The position numbers were made by a program, and so were the translations under genes. Under the pieces are notes generated by a model, which searched no databases, was not told where the DNA came from, and worked only from the letters and a program-made list of their open reading frames with translations. From the NCBI RefSeq assembly GCF_023898315.1, contig NC_064619.1, positions 481,595,376-481,659,375 on the forward strand: a stretch of 64,000 bases of DNA, in the 5' to 3' direction. This DNA is from Schistocerca nitens (lineage: Eukaryota > Arthropoda > Insecta > Orthoptera > Acrididae). Shown here one piece after another: positions 1 through 10,790 of the stretch (its first letter is position 1; the number at the start of each line of letters is the position of its first letter).

Positions 1-439
1 TGTTACACCACTGATGCAAACCGCCAAGAAATAGCAGCAAACCCAGAAACATCACACGCCGTACGGGCACGGGCACGGCCAAACACAATCTACCTTTTTG
101 GCACTCAGCCACGTCCTTATGTTTACCCATTTTAAGTACAACGTCCGCTCGAAACTTAAATGTCCTACTAATCGCTACTGTTGTATGCTCACGTAGAGGC
201 CATGTGCGCGCGGTTGAGCACCTGACTCGATCACTGCAAGGGGCTTAATTCATTTGCGCGTACGCGCTAGGGTTACTAGCGGTGGCTTTAGAAGCTAGCG
301 GTTCAAGTAAGGGATGCAAGAGTTTGTAAAGTTTCTGGGTCATATCATTTTCTACTAATCCTCAGAATAGAGCTTTTTGCGAAATGGTAGAAAACGACGA
401 ACAAATCAAGCTTTTGTAAAGTATACTTGCTGGAAGAGG
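1..439. other. No gene recognised
   Basis: Mixed sequence, GC-richer in the first 250 bases. Nothing identifiable on either strand. Confidence 0.5.
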
Positions 440-1103
440 ACATCATTAAACGTTTTTACTAAAGTATATGAAATAAAGAGCCATCAAAGATTTAAACTAA
501 AGATAATACAGAAGCAGAAAGGCAAATGTCTTAAGAATGTGAAATATGTAGGGTAGCAGGGGAAGCTCTCCGTAAAAAAATAAGAAAAAAAGGAAATAAA
601 GTACCTAAAAATTTGGAATTATGGTGCAAGAATAGCTGTACACGACAAACAGGATGCATATATAAAATATTTAAGTGACCCCAGAACTGAAAACGTGCAT
701 TCCTGTAAAGAGAGAAGAAATATTGCTAAAAGGCATCTCTAATATCGAGAATGATGTACAGGGAAGACAGCAAATGACCTATAAGATTATAAAATTTTTA
801 AACACAACAGAAAAGAGAAGATACAAATAAACAACACTGGAGAAGAACAATGGGTAAAAAGGACTATAGTGTGAGAATACGCACAGGAATCTGAAACTGA
901 AACACAAATGACAGGGAAGAGATTAAATACTATCTAACAAAATAAAATCCACCTCACCATCAGTTAACAACAGAAAACCGACAGGAAGAGATGGTATTGA
1001 TGCTGAATTGCTAAAATATGGAGGAATAGTGCTACATCTACGACGGCTACATACTTAAAGTGAATGTTGTAAGAGTAAGAGTAGCCCCAAAGACTGGAAG
1101 GTT

Positions 1104-1230
1104 GATGTTGTTGTTGTTGTGGTCTTCAGTCCTGAGACTGATTTGATGTAGCTCTCCAAGCTACTCTATCCTGTGAAAGCTTCTTCATCTCCCAGTACTT
1201 ACTGCAACCTACATCCTTCTGAATCTGGAA
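1104..1230 (-). mobile_element. 5'-truncated LINE tail, antisense
   Basis: The sequence TTGTTGTTGTTGTGGTCTTC followed by 'ctactctatcctgtg' and 'ctgcaacctacatcc' is the inverse of the 3' end of the LINE that finishes at about 30748. It is a very short truncated copy inside the decayed LINE of this region. Confidence 0.8.
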
Positions 1231-2066
1231 GGTTGATAGAGTGATATAAATTTTTCCAAAAAGGAGACAGCTGTCTATGCAGTAACTACAGAGTAATAAG
1301 TTTACTAGACTCATCACATAAGATATATGCTAAGATTTTAAACGCAAGAATTAAATACATAATGGAAGTAATACTTCATGAGGAACAAATGGGTTTTAGA
1401 AAAGGGCCCTCTACGATAGATGCAGTTGTTGTTTTACAACAGATAATACTAAAAGGCAGAGAATATAATAAAGAAACACAAATTGCTTTTAATGATTTTT
1501 AAAAAACTTCTTTGACAGTGTCAATAGACAGAAACTTTGGAAGATAATGAATCACGGATATCTGAAACATCTAAACAGTACGATAAAAAGTTTGTATCAG
1601 TACACAACTGTCAGTTTAGGTCTCAACGAACAAAAATGACTAATGAGATAACAACTAACAAGAGAATACGACATGTGTGCTGTATCTCCCCAACATTGCT
1701 TACCATTTACATACATTAAATAACACGTATCTGGAAAACGGAATTCACCTAGACAGGAGGACTTTCAAACAACTTAATGTGTGCCGACGATGCAGTGATC
1801 CTAGCAGATAAAGAAGAGGAGTTTCAGAAAGGAATTTACTTACTGAAAAATAAGTGCGAAATTTGACATGGAGATCGCAGCAGAAAAAACTAAGACAATG
1901 GCCTTCAAGGGGAAAGAGTGCGTTAGAAGATTTTAGAGTAACTAAACTTTTTCAGTTACTACTATATGAGGTGACGCATGGCTACAACAAAGAAATAGAG
2001 ATTAAGCTTTTCAAATTCAGCCGGGTATGTGGAACAATTAACAGAAACTCTATAAACAAAACTAAA

Positions 2067-2266
2067 TGGCTCAAATTGCTCTGAGCACTATGGGACTTAA
2101 CTTCTGTGGTCATCATTCCCCTAGAACTTAGAACTACTTAAACCTAACTAACCTATGGACATCACACACATCCATGCCCGAGGCAGGATTAGAACCTGCG
2201 ACCGTAGCGGGCGCGCGGTTCCAGACTGTAGCGCCTAGAACCTCTCGGCCACCCCGGCCGGCACAC
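2067..2266 (-). mobile_element. tRNA-derived SINE (main family)
   Basis: Inverse orientation of the main SINE: a tRNA-like head with Pol III A box (GGCCGAGAGG type) and B box (GGTTCTAATCC here, one change), then a tail with TTAGGTTAGTTAGGTTTAAG. Flanked by AACTAAA on both sides. It lies in the LINE at 440-2660. Confidence 0.92.
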
Positions 2267-2660
2267 AACTAAAGAAGATAATCATAAATTCTGCAAATCA
2301 GCTGCAGTTCCCACACTGCTCTAAGAAAGAGAGACGTGTGTGATTTTCAGAAAGCAAGAAAGCAGCATTCAGGCATAAGAAATGAAATTCCAGAGACGAG
2401 TTAAAGATTACACAATAGAAGACAGACTAAGGAATCAAGATATAAGCGAAGCACTAAAAGTTTTTGGTCTATATAATAAAATTGTAGAGTACAGGAGAAA
2501 ATGGAACGAACACTAGAGCGAATGGAGAGTGACAGACTCCCCTTAAAGGCTAGAAAATTGTAAGAGCCAAGGAAGAAGAGATAGAGGAACGCACAGTCAA
2601 CGATGGGTACCGTAACAGGGATTTTCGCTTAATATCTGAAGAGAAGAAGAAGAAGGGTTT

Positions 2661-3339
2661 ATAAACGTAGAAATAAATCTATTTCAATAATGGAAGTTTA
2701 TGTTCGCATAACAGATAGACCCCTTATTAGTCTAGAGAGACATTCTGTTTGACGACACACATTACCAGAGACAGCAAAGAGGGACTCAGCAGCGCTGCTT
2801 AATGACAGCGACATGCAGCACGAAACTTATTAATAAATGTTAGTCAATCTTTCGGTGACTGCTTCAGAGACTGATCAAGACTATTGCGCGTAGCCACTGT
2901 GGTAACACAGCCTTAAAGAATCACTTTCTATCCGTTTTCCTAGAAAGGCCTGGTGTTCCAGCTTCCGTAAACTTACTTGCCCCATTCGTCTCGAATGCTG
3001 GGCCCGCGCCGTGCAGCCTGCCTGCTACGACCTCGCAATGGTGCTAGTCGCCGCTGAAGTTCCGGTCCTTCTTATGTTGCTGCTAATACGTTTTTTAAAG
3101 CATAGATTAACATACCCTCATAAAATTTACGATTACTATAGGGTATAAAACAGGATATTTTGTACTTAATTTGGTATCTAACATAGCTCTGGAGAGCTAA
3201 TAACTGTTATTAAGTAATGCATAACCTATACATTATGACTTCCTTTGAATATGATGTGACGTTGTTAACTTTAAGACGATTTAGTAGCAATGTGACATCC
3301 CCCGCCGTTGTTATTCTAGGGTTCTGGTCCTATCCAAAA
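2661..3339. other. No gene recognised
   Basis: Lies between two decayed LINEs. The end (from about 3200) may be the 5' extension of the LINE at 3340. Nothing else identifiable. Confidence 0.5.
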
Positions 3340-4995
3340 TCGCTAAGCTGGTCTAAGGATTCCATTCAGTCCTTTGTTGACAAGTCTGGTGTGGAAGTTA
3401 GAGATAGCAGAACGAAATCCGAAGATACAAATTTCATGTTCAACAAATCGTTGACACAGGACAACTGTGCACACTGTCATTTATCCAAAGGGCAGACTCC
3501 CGTATGAACGACATAGTAATAAGCATCCTTGGCGTAGAGAAATAACTGAAAGATATTAAAGCAAATAAATCACCAGGTCCAATGGAATCCCAGTTCGGTT
3601 TTTCGAAGAGTACTCTGTGGCAGTGGCACTTACCTAGCCTGCATTTGTCGTGAATCTCTTGTCAGCACAAAGTCCCAAGGCGCTGGAAAAACGTGAGGGT
3701 GACTCCAGATTACAAGAAGGGTAAAAGAACGGACCCGCAAAATTACGGATCAATATTCTAAAATTTAATTTGCTGCAGAAACCTTGAACATATCCTGAGT
3801 TGGAATGTAATAAACAGTCTTTGGGCTGAGAAGCTTATGTCCAAGAATCAGCATGGTTTTAGAAAGCATCGTTCGTGCGAAATTCATCCTTCCGTTTCCT
3901 CATATACTGCGAACTATGGATGACGGCAACAGGCAGATGTCATATTTCTACATTTCCGGAAAGTGTTTGACACGGTGACCCACTGCAGGCTGTTAACGAA
4001 TGTACGAGCATATAGAATAAGTTCACAGATATGCGAATGGCTCGAAGACTTCTTAAGTAATGGAACGCACAATGTTGTCCTCGACGTCGAGTGATCGCCA
4101 GAGACAAAGGTATCGTCAGGAGTGTCCCAGGGAAGTGTGGTAGGACCGCTGTTGTTCTTTATATTCATAAACGATTTGGCGAACAGGGTGGGCAGCAATC
4201 TGCGGTTGTTTGCTGATGATACTGTGTTGTACGGTAAGGTGTCGAAGTTGCGTGACTGTAGGGAGATACAACATGGTTTAGACAAAATTTCTAGTTGGTG
4301 TGACGAATGGCAGTTACCTCTAAATGTGGAAAAATCTAAGTTAATGTGGAAGAGTAGGAAGAACCATCATTTAGCCTTCCGATACGTTATTACTAGTGTC
4401 CTGCTTGACATAGTCAAGTCCTTTAAATGTCTGAGTATAACGGGGCAAAACGATATGAAATGGAACGATCACGAAAACTGCGGTAGGGAAGGCGAATGTT
4501 GACTTCCGTTTATTTAAAGGAGAACCGCATATAGGACGCTGGTGTCACCTAATCCTGAGAAATTCTCGAGTGTTTCGGATCTGTACCAGGTCGGATTGAA
4601 GGAAGACATTGAAGCAGTTCAGAGGCGGGCTGCTAGATTTGTTACTGATTGGTTCGACCAGCGCGTAATTCTTACGAAGATGCTTCGGGAACTTAAATGG
4701 AAATCCCTAGTGGGAATGTGACGTTCTTTTCGAAACACTATTGAGAAAGTGGGGAGAACTGGCATTCCAAATTTACTGTCGATCGATTCTTCTGGCACCA
4801 ACATACACGGCGCGTAAGGACCAAGAAGATAATATACGAGAAATTAGGGCTCACACAGATGAATATATACAGTCTTTTTTCCCTCGCTCTGTTTGCTAAT
4901 GGAAGAGGAAAGGAAATGACTAGTGGTGGTACAGGACACCCTCCACCACGCACCGGAGGCTTGCGTTGTATGTAGATAGACTTAGAGGTAGATAT
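3340..4995 (+). mobile_element. Decayed LINE, CR1/Jockey-like, with 3' end
   Basis: Traceable reverse transcriptase on the + strand: KANKSPGPMESQF (about 3560), KNQHGFRKH (about 3842-3870), GSVVGPLLFFIFINDLANRV (from about 4131) and LRLFADDTVLYG (about 4201), the last holding the catalytic aspartates. The part after this (SSWCDEWQLPLNVEKSKL) is intact to about 4345. The C-terminal VQRRAARFVTDWFDQR is at about 4616. The tail near 4925-4985 (ACCCTCCACCACGCACCGGA ... TGTAGATAGA) matches, inverted, the start of the LINE at 56885. Stops and frameshifts make it inactive. Confidence 0.85.
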
Positions 4996-5145
4996 TTGAA
5001 TAGAGTAATTTGGTCCAGCTCTAGCGAACAGATCCATAAAAATCTACTTTAAAATACTTTCCGTTTTAAACGAGAATGAAACTCATGCTCCGGAGTTACT
5101 GGTCCTCACGTGAAATACATGCCGAGAGGTATTTGTTAGTGGAAT

Positions 5146-5173
5146 GGGGGGGCGGGGGGGGGAGGGGAGGGGG
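5146..5173 (+). repeat. G-run tract with quadruplex potential
   Basis: Several runs of 4 to 10 G separated by single C or A bases (GGGGGGGCGGGGG type). Confidence 0.8.
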
Positions 5174-5285
5174 TAACTCCGCATGCTCAGTGAAAAAACG
5201 AAACTGCAAATATCTGCTGAAACACCAGAGAATACCTAGGAGAGAAACCTTGTACGCGGCCTGAAACCCACCTACATCGACAAAA

Positions 5286-5482
5286 ATGGTTCAAATGGCT
5301 CTAAGCACTACGGGACTTAACATCTGAGGTCATCAGTCCCCTAGACTTAGAACTACTTAAACCTAGCTAACCAAAGGACATCACACACATCCATGCCCGA
5401 GGCAGGATTCGAACGTGCGACAGTAACAAAAACGGAGTTCTGGACTGAAGCGCCTAGAACCGGTCGGCCACAGCGGCCGGCT
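5286..5482 (-). mobile_element. tRNA-derived SINE (main family)
   Basis: Full-length, inverse orientation. Flanked by the 11-base target duplication CATCGACAAAA (5275-5285 and 5483-5493). Confidence 0.95.
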
Positions 5483-5534
5483 CATCGACAAAATTTCGGA
5501 GGTTCTCCAGGTATATTCGATGAATACTTTTGGT

Positions 5535-5726
5535 CCTGCCGGTGTGGCCGAGCAGTTCTAGGCACTCCAGTCTGGAACCGCGTGACCGCTACGGTCGCAT
5601 GTTCGAATCCTGCCTCGGACATGGATGTGTGTGATGTCGTTAGGTTGGTTAGGTTTAAGATGTTCTAAGTTCCAGGTGACTGATGACCTTAGATGTTGAG
5701 TCCCATAGTTCTCAGAGCCATTTGAA
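5535..5726 (+). mobile_element. tRNA-derived SINE (main family)
   Basis: Full-length, + orientation, B box GTTCGAATCC present. The flanks share TGAATACTTTTG (5521-5532 and from about 5724). It forms an inverted pair with the SINE 53 bp upstream, able to fold into a hairpin of almost 200 bp per arm. Confidence 0.93.
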
Positions 5727-6475
5727 TACTTTTGCGTAGTCTCCGTTGGCTCCTTAGTAAGTAATAATTTAGGTATGATTTATTCTTTTTTTTCAGTTAC
5801 CTTTGTTTTTGTGATAAAGTCTTGAATATGCAGTCGCCAAAACATACAACGCAAACACACAGTAATGCGACAACCTTCAGACACAGTTGCAAACGTACTG
5901 ATTCCGTAACAAGTGTATAACTCTTCCAGCACAAGTACTGATAAAAATGTCACACCACCTTTATTACGACAGAGTATATAGCGATGTACCGTCGACTGTC
6001 TTACAAGCTGAAATACTGTAATATGATTGCCATCACTACGAAAACAGCTCGCCATAGCTTCGTCGTGAAGTACTTCCATGGCACTCACTGAACCCTTGCA
6101 CTATTTATTAAAAATGCCGTATATCACTGTTAACGTACAACTAACGCTTCCAGGGCAAAAATCCAGACAGAAAAGAGCAATATTCAACGCAAGTTTGGGG
6201 GCGAAGAATGCAATGGGCAGTACTCTTGTCAACAGCAAGTACCGTGACGGAGAGTTTCTTTCCCGTGTTGTACAAATATTTTTAGTGCAAGCAGTACAAA
6301 TAGAAATACAATTTCTCTGTAACGAGCCACCAACGACCACGGATCACTTATGCTGAAATATCTCTAATGCATCCTCGTATGGCTTTTTAGTCTTTGTAGT
6401 GGTTTTCAGGATCGCTCATTGCATTTGTTTTGTGTATGATTTTGTATCTTCCTTCTATGGATTGTTTTATATATA
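5727..6475. other. No gene recognised
   Basis: Overlapping open frames on both strands at 6078-6356 (92 codons +, 79 codons -) have no recognisable motif. Probably not genes. Confidence 0.5.
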
Positions 6476-6766
6476 CAGGGTGAGTCACCTAACGTTACCG
6501 CTGGATATATGTCGTAAACCACATCAAATACTGACGAACCGATTCCACAGACCGAACGTGAGGAGAGGGGCTAGTGTAATTGTTTAACACAAACCATACA
6601 AAAATACACGGAAGTACGTTTTTTAACACAAACCTACGTTTTTTAAATGGAACCACGTTAGTTTTGTTAGCACATCTGAACATATAAACAAATACGTAAT
6701 CAGTGCCGTTTGTTGCATTGTAAAATGTTAATTACATCCGGAGATGTTGTAACCTAAAGTTGACGC

Positions 6767-7225
6767 TTGAAACATTGTCCTCACTTCATTGCAGGGGCTC
6801 AGACAGCTGCAACATACATCTTGTTTCTGCAGAATGATCTGCCAACGTTGCTCGAAAATATCCCACTGGAAATGCGTCGATGTATGTGGTATCAGCATGA
6901 TGGTGCACCTGTACATTCCGCAATTAACACTAGGCTGACCCTTGACAGGATGTTCGACGGGCGTTTCATAGGACGTGGAGGACGCATAAATTTGCCAGCC
7001 CGTTCTCCTGATCTTACACCTCTGGACTTCTTTCTGTGGGGTACGTTAAAGGAGAATGTGTACCGTGATGTGCTTACAACCCCAGAGGATATGAAACAAC
7101 GTATTGTGGCAGCCTGCGGCGACATTACACCAGATTTACTGCGGCGTGTACGACATTCATTACGCCAGAGATTGCAATTGTGTGCAGCCAATGATGGCCA
7201 CCACATTGAACATCTATTGGCCTGA
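6767..7225 (+). pseudogene. Mariner-superfamily transposase, C-terminal half
   Basis: About 152 codons open to the stop. The second catalytic aspartate is in MWYQHDGAPVHSA and the third in ARSPDLTPLDFFLWGTLK; 41 residues lie between them, as in the DD41D group of the Tc1/mariner superfamily. The text before it (YILFLQNDLPTLLEN) is the segment that normally precedes the second aspartate. The first aspartate and the DNA-binding domain are missing, so it cannot work alone. The ATG at 6767 is simply the first in frame after the deletion joint. Confidence 0.85.
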
Positions 7226-7452
7226 CATGTCGGGATACACACTATTCCACTCCGTAATTGAAAACGGAAACCACGTGTGTACGTGTACCTCACCCCTCAT
7301 GGTAATGTACATGTGCGTCAGTGAAAAAGACCAATAAAAAGGTGTTAGCATGTGGACGTAATGTGCTGCTCCAGTCTCTTCTGTACCTAAGGACCATCAC
7401 CGTTCCCTTTGGATCCCTACGTAATTCGGTGCTCTCCGATACACACGATCGA

Positions 7453-7642
7453 AAATGGCTCTGAGCACTATGGGACTCAACTGCTGAGGTCATTAGTCCC
7501 CTAGAACTTAGAACTAGTTAAACCTAACTAACCTAAGGACATCACAAACATCCATGCCCGAGGCAGGATTCGAACCTGCGACCGTAGCGGTCTTGCGGTT
7601 CCAGACTGCAGCGCCTTTAACCGCACGGCCACTTCGGCCGGC
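7453..7642 (-). mobile_element. tRNA-derived SINE (main family)
   Basis: Inserted in the mariner-superfamily element at 6476-7967, between the transposase part and the right repeat. Target duplication ACACACGATCGAA on both sides. Confidence 0.95.
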
Positions 7643-7967
7643 ACACACGATCGAACAGCGGAGGAGTGGTACTCAAGCGTCAACTTTAGGTTACAATATC
7701 TCCGGATGTAATTAACATTTTACAATGCAACAAACGGCACTGATTACGTATTTGTTTATATGTTCAGATGTGCTAGCAAAACTAACGGGGTTCCATTTAA
7801 AAAACGTAGGTTTGTGTTAAAAAACGTACTTCCGTGCATTTTTGTATGGTTTGTAGTAACCAATTACACTAGCCCCTCTCCTCACGTTCGGTCTGTGGAA
7901 TCGATTCGTCAGTATTTGATGTGGTTTACTAAATATATCCAGCGGTAATGTTAGGTGACTCACCCTG

Positions 7968-9497
7968 TATATGATTCATCAGATAATTTGTAGGTGATAT
8001 ACAGCAAAGATGTTAACAAATCTTCATATAAATAACTGTCATGTCACGAAGATCAAGGACTCATTAGCTGTGGTCCGTCTGGCAGCAGGAGGGGGCCAAG
8101 AAAGCAAAGAATGTTACTGCCTTTTGCATTCGTAATGAAGTGGGCGGATCGCTGCTCCGTGTTTGCTAATATGATTCATGTGTTACACATTCCATGTCCT
8201 GTAGAAGTGAGCTGTTCGGATCACACAGTGCAAAATGAAAGTAGATTTCTCTGGCTGTGCTGGTAAACGACATGCTCCTAGCGACTGCAATATTTGTAGA
8301 TAAAAAGTTGATTAAATTCCGCGCATGTCTGCAATTACCGCGTCCTAATTGGGTAAAAAGCAATCTTGTTTACTAGCCGGGAGGAAAGGGTATAAATGAT
8401 CCAGATGCAAATGAGACTTAAAAACACGACTAAAGGGAAAAACCTTGTATGAAATTCCTTCAATTTTTCCCGAAGATTATAATCAGGATTAATATCACGC
8501 AATGATATACGCCCCTGCAGTGTAGATTAGTTCATTTGATCTAGACGGTGTCAACATTGTGATACTGCGAAGTACTTCTCTACAGAGCCAGAGTTTAAGC
8601 CATTTCCACGTAAGCCAGTGAAGCCATTCAAATTATTTACTGCACACAAAAGCATCGTTAAACAAAAAACTGGTTATAACCTCACGTGCTGGCAGTAATT
8701 TTCCTTGGCAGGAGATCAGCTTTCTGATCAGACGTAATTCATCATCATCAGCAACGATTAATGTTTGTTTTATCTCAAAACTTGTCTCTCCACCTCCTCT
8801 GATTTTCCTCCGTTTACTTTCTCCATGGCTCTGTAATTACACATTAATTGTTTACATTTGCTATCGGGCATTCCTCAACAGGAATTAAAATTTTATCTTA
8901 TGTTCTTCACTGTCTTCCAGTAAACCATTACATCTAATATATGATTTATTTCTTCATATCGAATGCAATCAGCTTTTGTTTATTCTAAAGTCGAACGTAG
9001 ATCTTATTTCTGCCGAAACTAGCTGCGTGTATGCTGTCGTGGGACCTTAGCTGATACGCAAGATAGGGGACAGAATCATGATGCTTTATTGAATTTGCGC
9101 AAGGTGTGTAACGCAATCTTATAGTGGCTCTGATATAAATCCTGCGTTGGGTGACTAGCTTCTCATATTACTTGCTCGTTACATAAATTGTTCAAAGTTC
9201 CCCTCCAGAAAGGATGATGGAAAATAATTATGCTGAATGTGACATTGTAAAAGATAAATGCCATCCTAAAAGTTACAACTACGTTTAATTTCTCTAAATG
9301 GGACACAAAACTTACCATGAGTTTCTACAGGAACAATCCGGTATATGAACATAAACCAAACATGTAAATAGCCCTCATCTGTTAGAGATGTTGGCAAGAA
9401 CCTAGTACGAATGACACTGAATGGAATCCAGTGTTCCTCCCAACAAAGAGAAGGGGGAGCGAAGAGAACAGATGAAATGTATAACATTGATAAATAA
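7968..9497. other. No gene recognised
   Basis: AT-rich, frames up to 73 codons only. Nothing identified. Confidence 0.5.
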
Positions 9498-10790
9498 GTG
9501 GGTAATCAGATGCAGTATGTAACCTATAAGACCTTCTGTAGTATTATCTACAACAGGTTAGCAGCATATGCAGAAGATATTCTGGGGGAGCATCAGTGTG
9601 GATTTCGGCCTATTAGGCCAATAACAGACCATATATTTGTGTTGAGGAAAATACATGAAAAGGCACATGAGGATAACATTGAGTTTCATAACCTCTACGT
9701 AGACTTTAAGCAGGCCTTTGATAGTATCGACAGCACTCAAATGCTAAATCATTAGCTGCTGCTTGGTGTACCATCGAAGTATGTCTCACTTTTTCAAGCA
9801 ACATTGGCTGGTTGCAAGGCTGCAGTGTGACTGGATGGAGAATTGAGCAATGGGTTTATTAGTAAAGGGTAAGACAAACAGACGCAGTCTCTAAAATGCT
9901 TTTCAATCTGACTCTTTAAGCAGCCATGAGAAAGCTTCAGACATCTGGTTACATAGGCACAAAGTCGACTCAGATAAGCTATGATGTGGCAATTATTAGT
10001 AGAAGAAGGGTATCACTAGAAAGGACAATATGTGAGCTGAAAGAAGCCACAGGACCTAGAGACCATTCTGTAAATAAAACAAAGACTAAATACCTGAATT
10101 GTACGAGGAAGGTAAATAATAATTTGGATAGACTATCAGCAGACGGTTTCAACTTTTAACATGTGCAGAACTTTTACTATTTTCGCTCTAATATTAAAAG
10201 CACAAATTCCATGTCAGCTGAAGTAAAACTTCGCATCCTAAGTGGTAACAGATGCTTGCACACGTTTAAGAAATTGTTGGCCTCTAGGTTATTCAATAGT
10301 CAGCTGAAGCTGCAACTATATAAGGTCGTAATCACTGCAGTTGTAACCTATAGATGCGAAAAATTTACAGTAACGAGTGTTGATGAGCAGCAGCTCAGTA
10401 ATTTGAACGTAGAGTGCTGCGCAACATCTATGGGGCACTTCAATATAATGATGGTTTCTAGAGATCTATGGCGAATACTGAGCTGGACCGCCTAATACAA
10501 GGAGCTAACATCGTAAGAATTATAAAAGTAGAGGAATAGAATGGCTTGGACATGATCTCAGGATGGATACTGGAAGAAAAATATTTTTGAGTGGAGGCCA
10601 ACCGGAAGAAGATAGAGAGGAAGGCCACGAAAACGGTGGATAGTTGATGTGGAAGAAGATATAAAATCTCTCAGAGTCCGAGGATGGCTGAGAACTGCGC
10701 TGGAGCGGGCAGAATGGACGAGACTTGTTGATGAGGCTAAAACCCACAGAGGGTTGCAATGTTGTGAGAAGAAGAAGAAGAATCGGATGC
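9498..10790 (+). mobile_element. Decayed LINE, 5'-truncated, with (GAA)n tail
   Basis: Starts within the reverse transcriptase (IIYNRLAAYAEDILGEHQCG, then NLYVDFKQAFDSID holding the first catalytic D). After stops, it continues with the thumb region (KTKYLNCTRKVNNNLDRLSA at about 10080-10140) and the C-terminal domain (YYFRSNIKSTNSMSAEVKLR, then VVITAVVTYRCEKFT). The end is a GAAGAAGAAGAAGAA tail at about 10769-10784. Inactive because of stops and lost segments. Confidence 0.85.

Larger units (their letters stand above)
440..2660 (+). mobile_element. Decayed LINE (non-LTR retrotransposon), reverse transcriptase region
   Basis: Read on the + strand this holds reverse-transcriptase text broken by many stops: DGIDAELLKYGGI (about 990-1030), EEQMGFRKGPSTIDAVVVLQ (about 1380-1440) and KETQIAFNDF (about 1475-1505). 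The C-terminal part near 2490-2600 includes ERMESDRLPLKARKL. It ends in a (GAA)n-rich tail at about 2638-2656, typical of a LINE 3' end. A short antisense LINE tail (1104-1230) and a SINE (2067-2266) lie inside it. The 5' end cannot be placed exactly. Confidence 0.75.
6476..7967 (+). mobile_element. Mariner-superfamily element with 295-bp inverted repeats, internally deleted
   Basis: The element starts CAGGGTGAGTCACCTAACG next to TA and ends with the inverse next to TA. The inverted repeats run 6476-6770 and 7673-7967, 295 bp each, with only scattered mismatches. Between them lies the C-terminal half of a transposase, and a SINE has landed between the transposase and the right repeat. The left repeat runs straight into the middle of the transposase, so the N-terminal half was lost by internal deletion. 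Confidence 0.9.

Noticed and set aside
5393-5668. Open frames reading MPEAGFE... (also at 22488, 24930, 34767, 36678 and 44895)
   Set aside because: These are translations of the tRNA-like head of the SINE, including its B box. They recur wherever the SINE is and are not genes.
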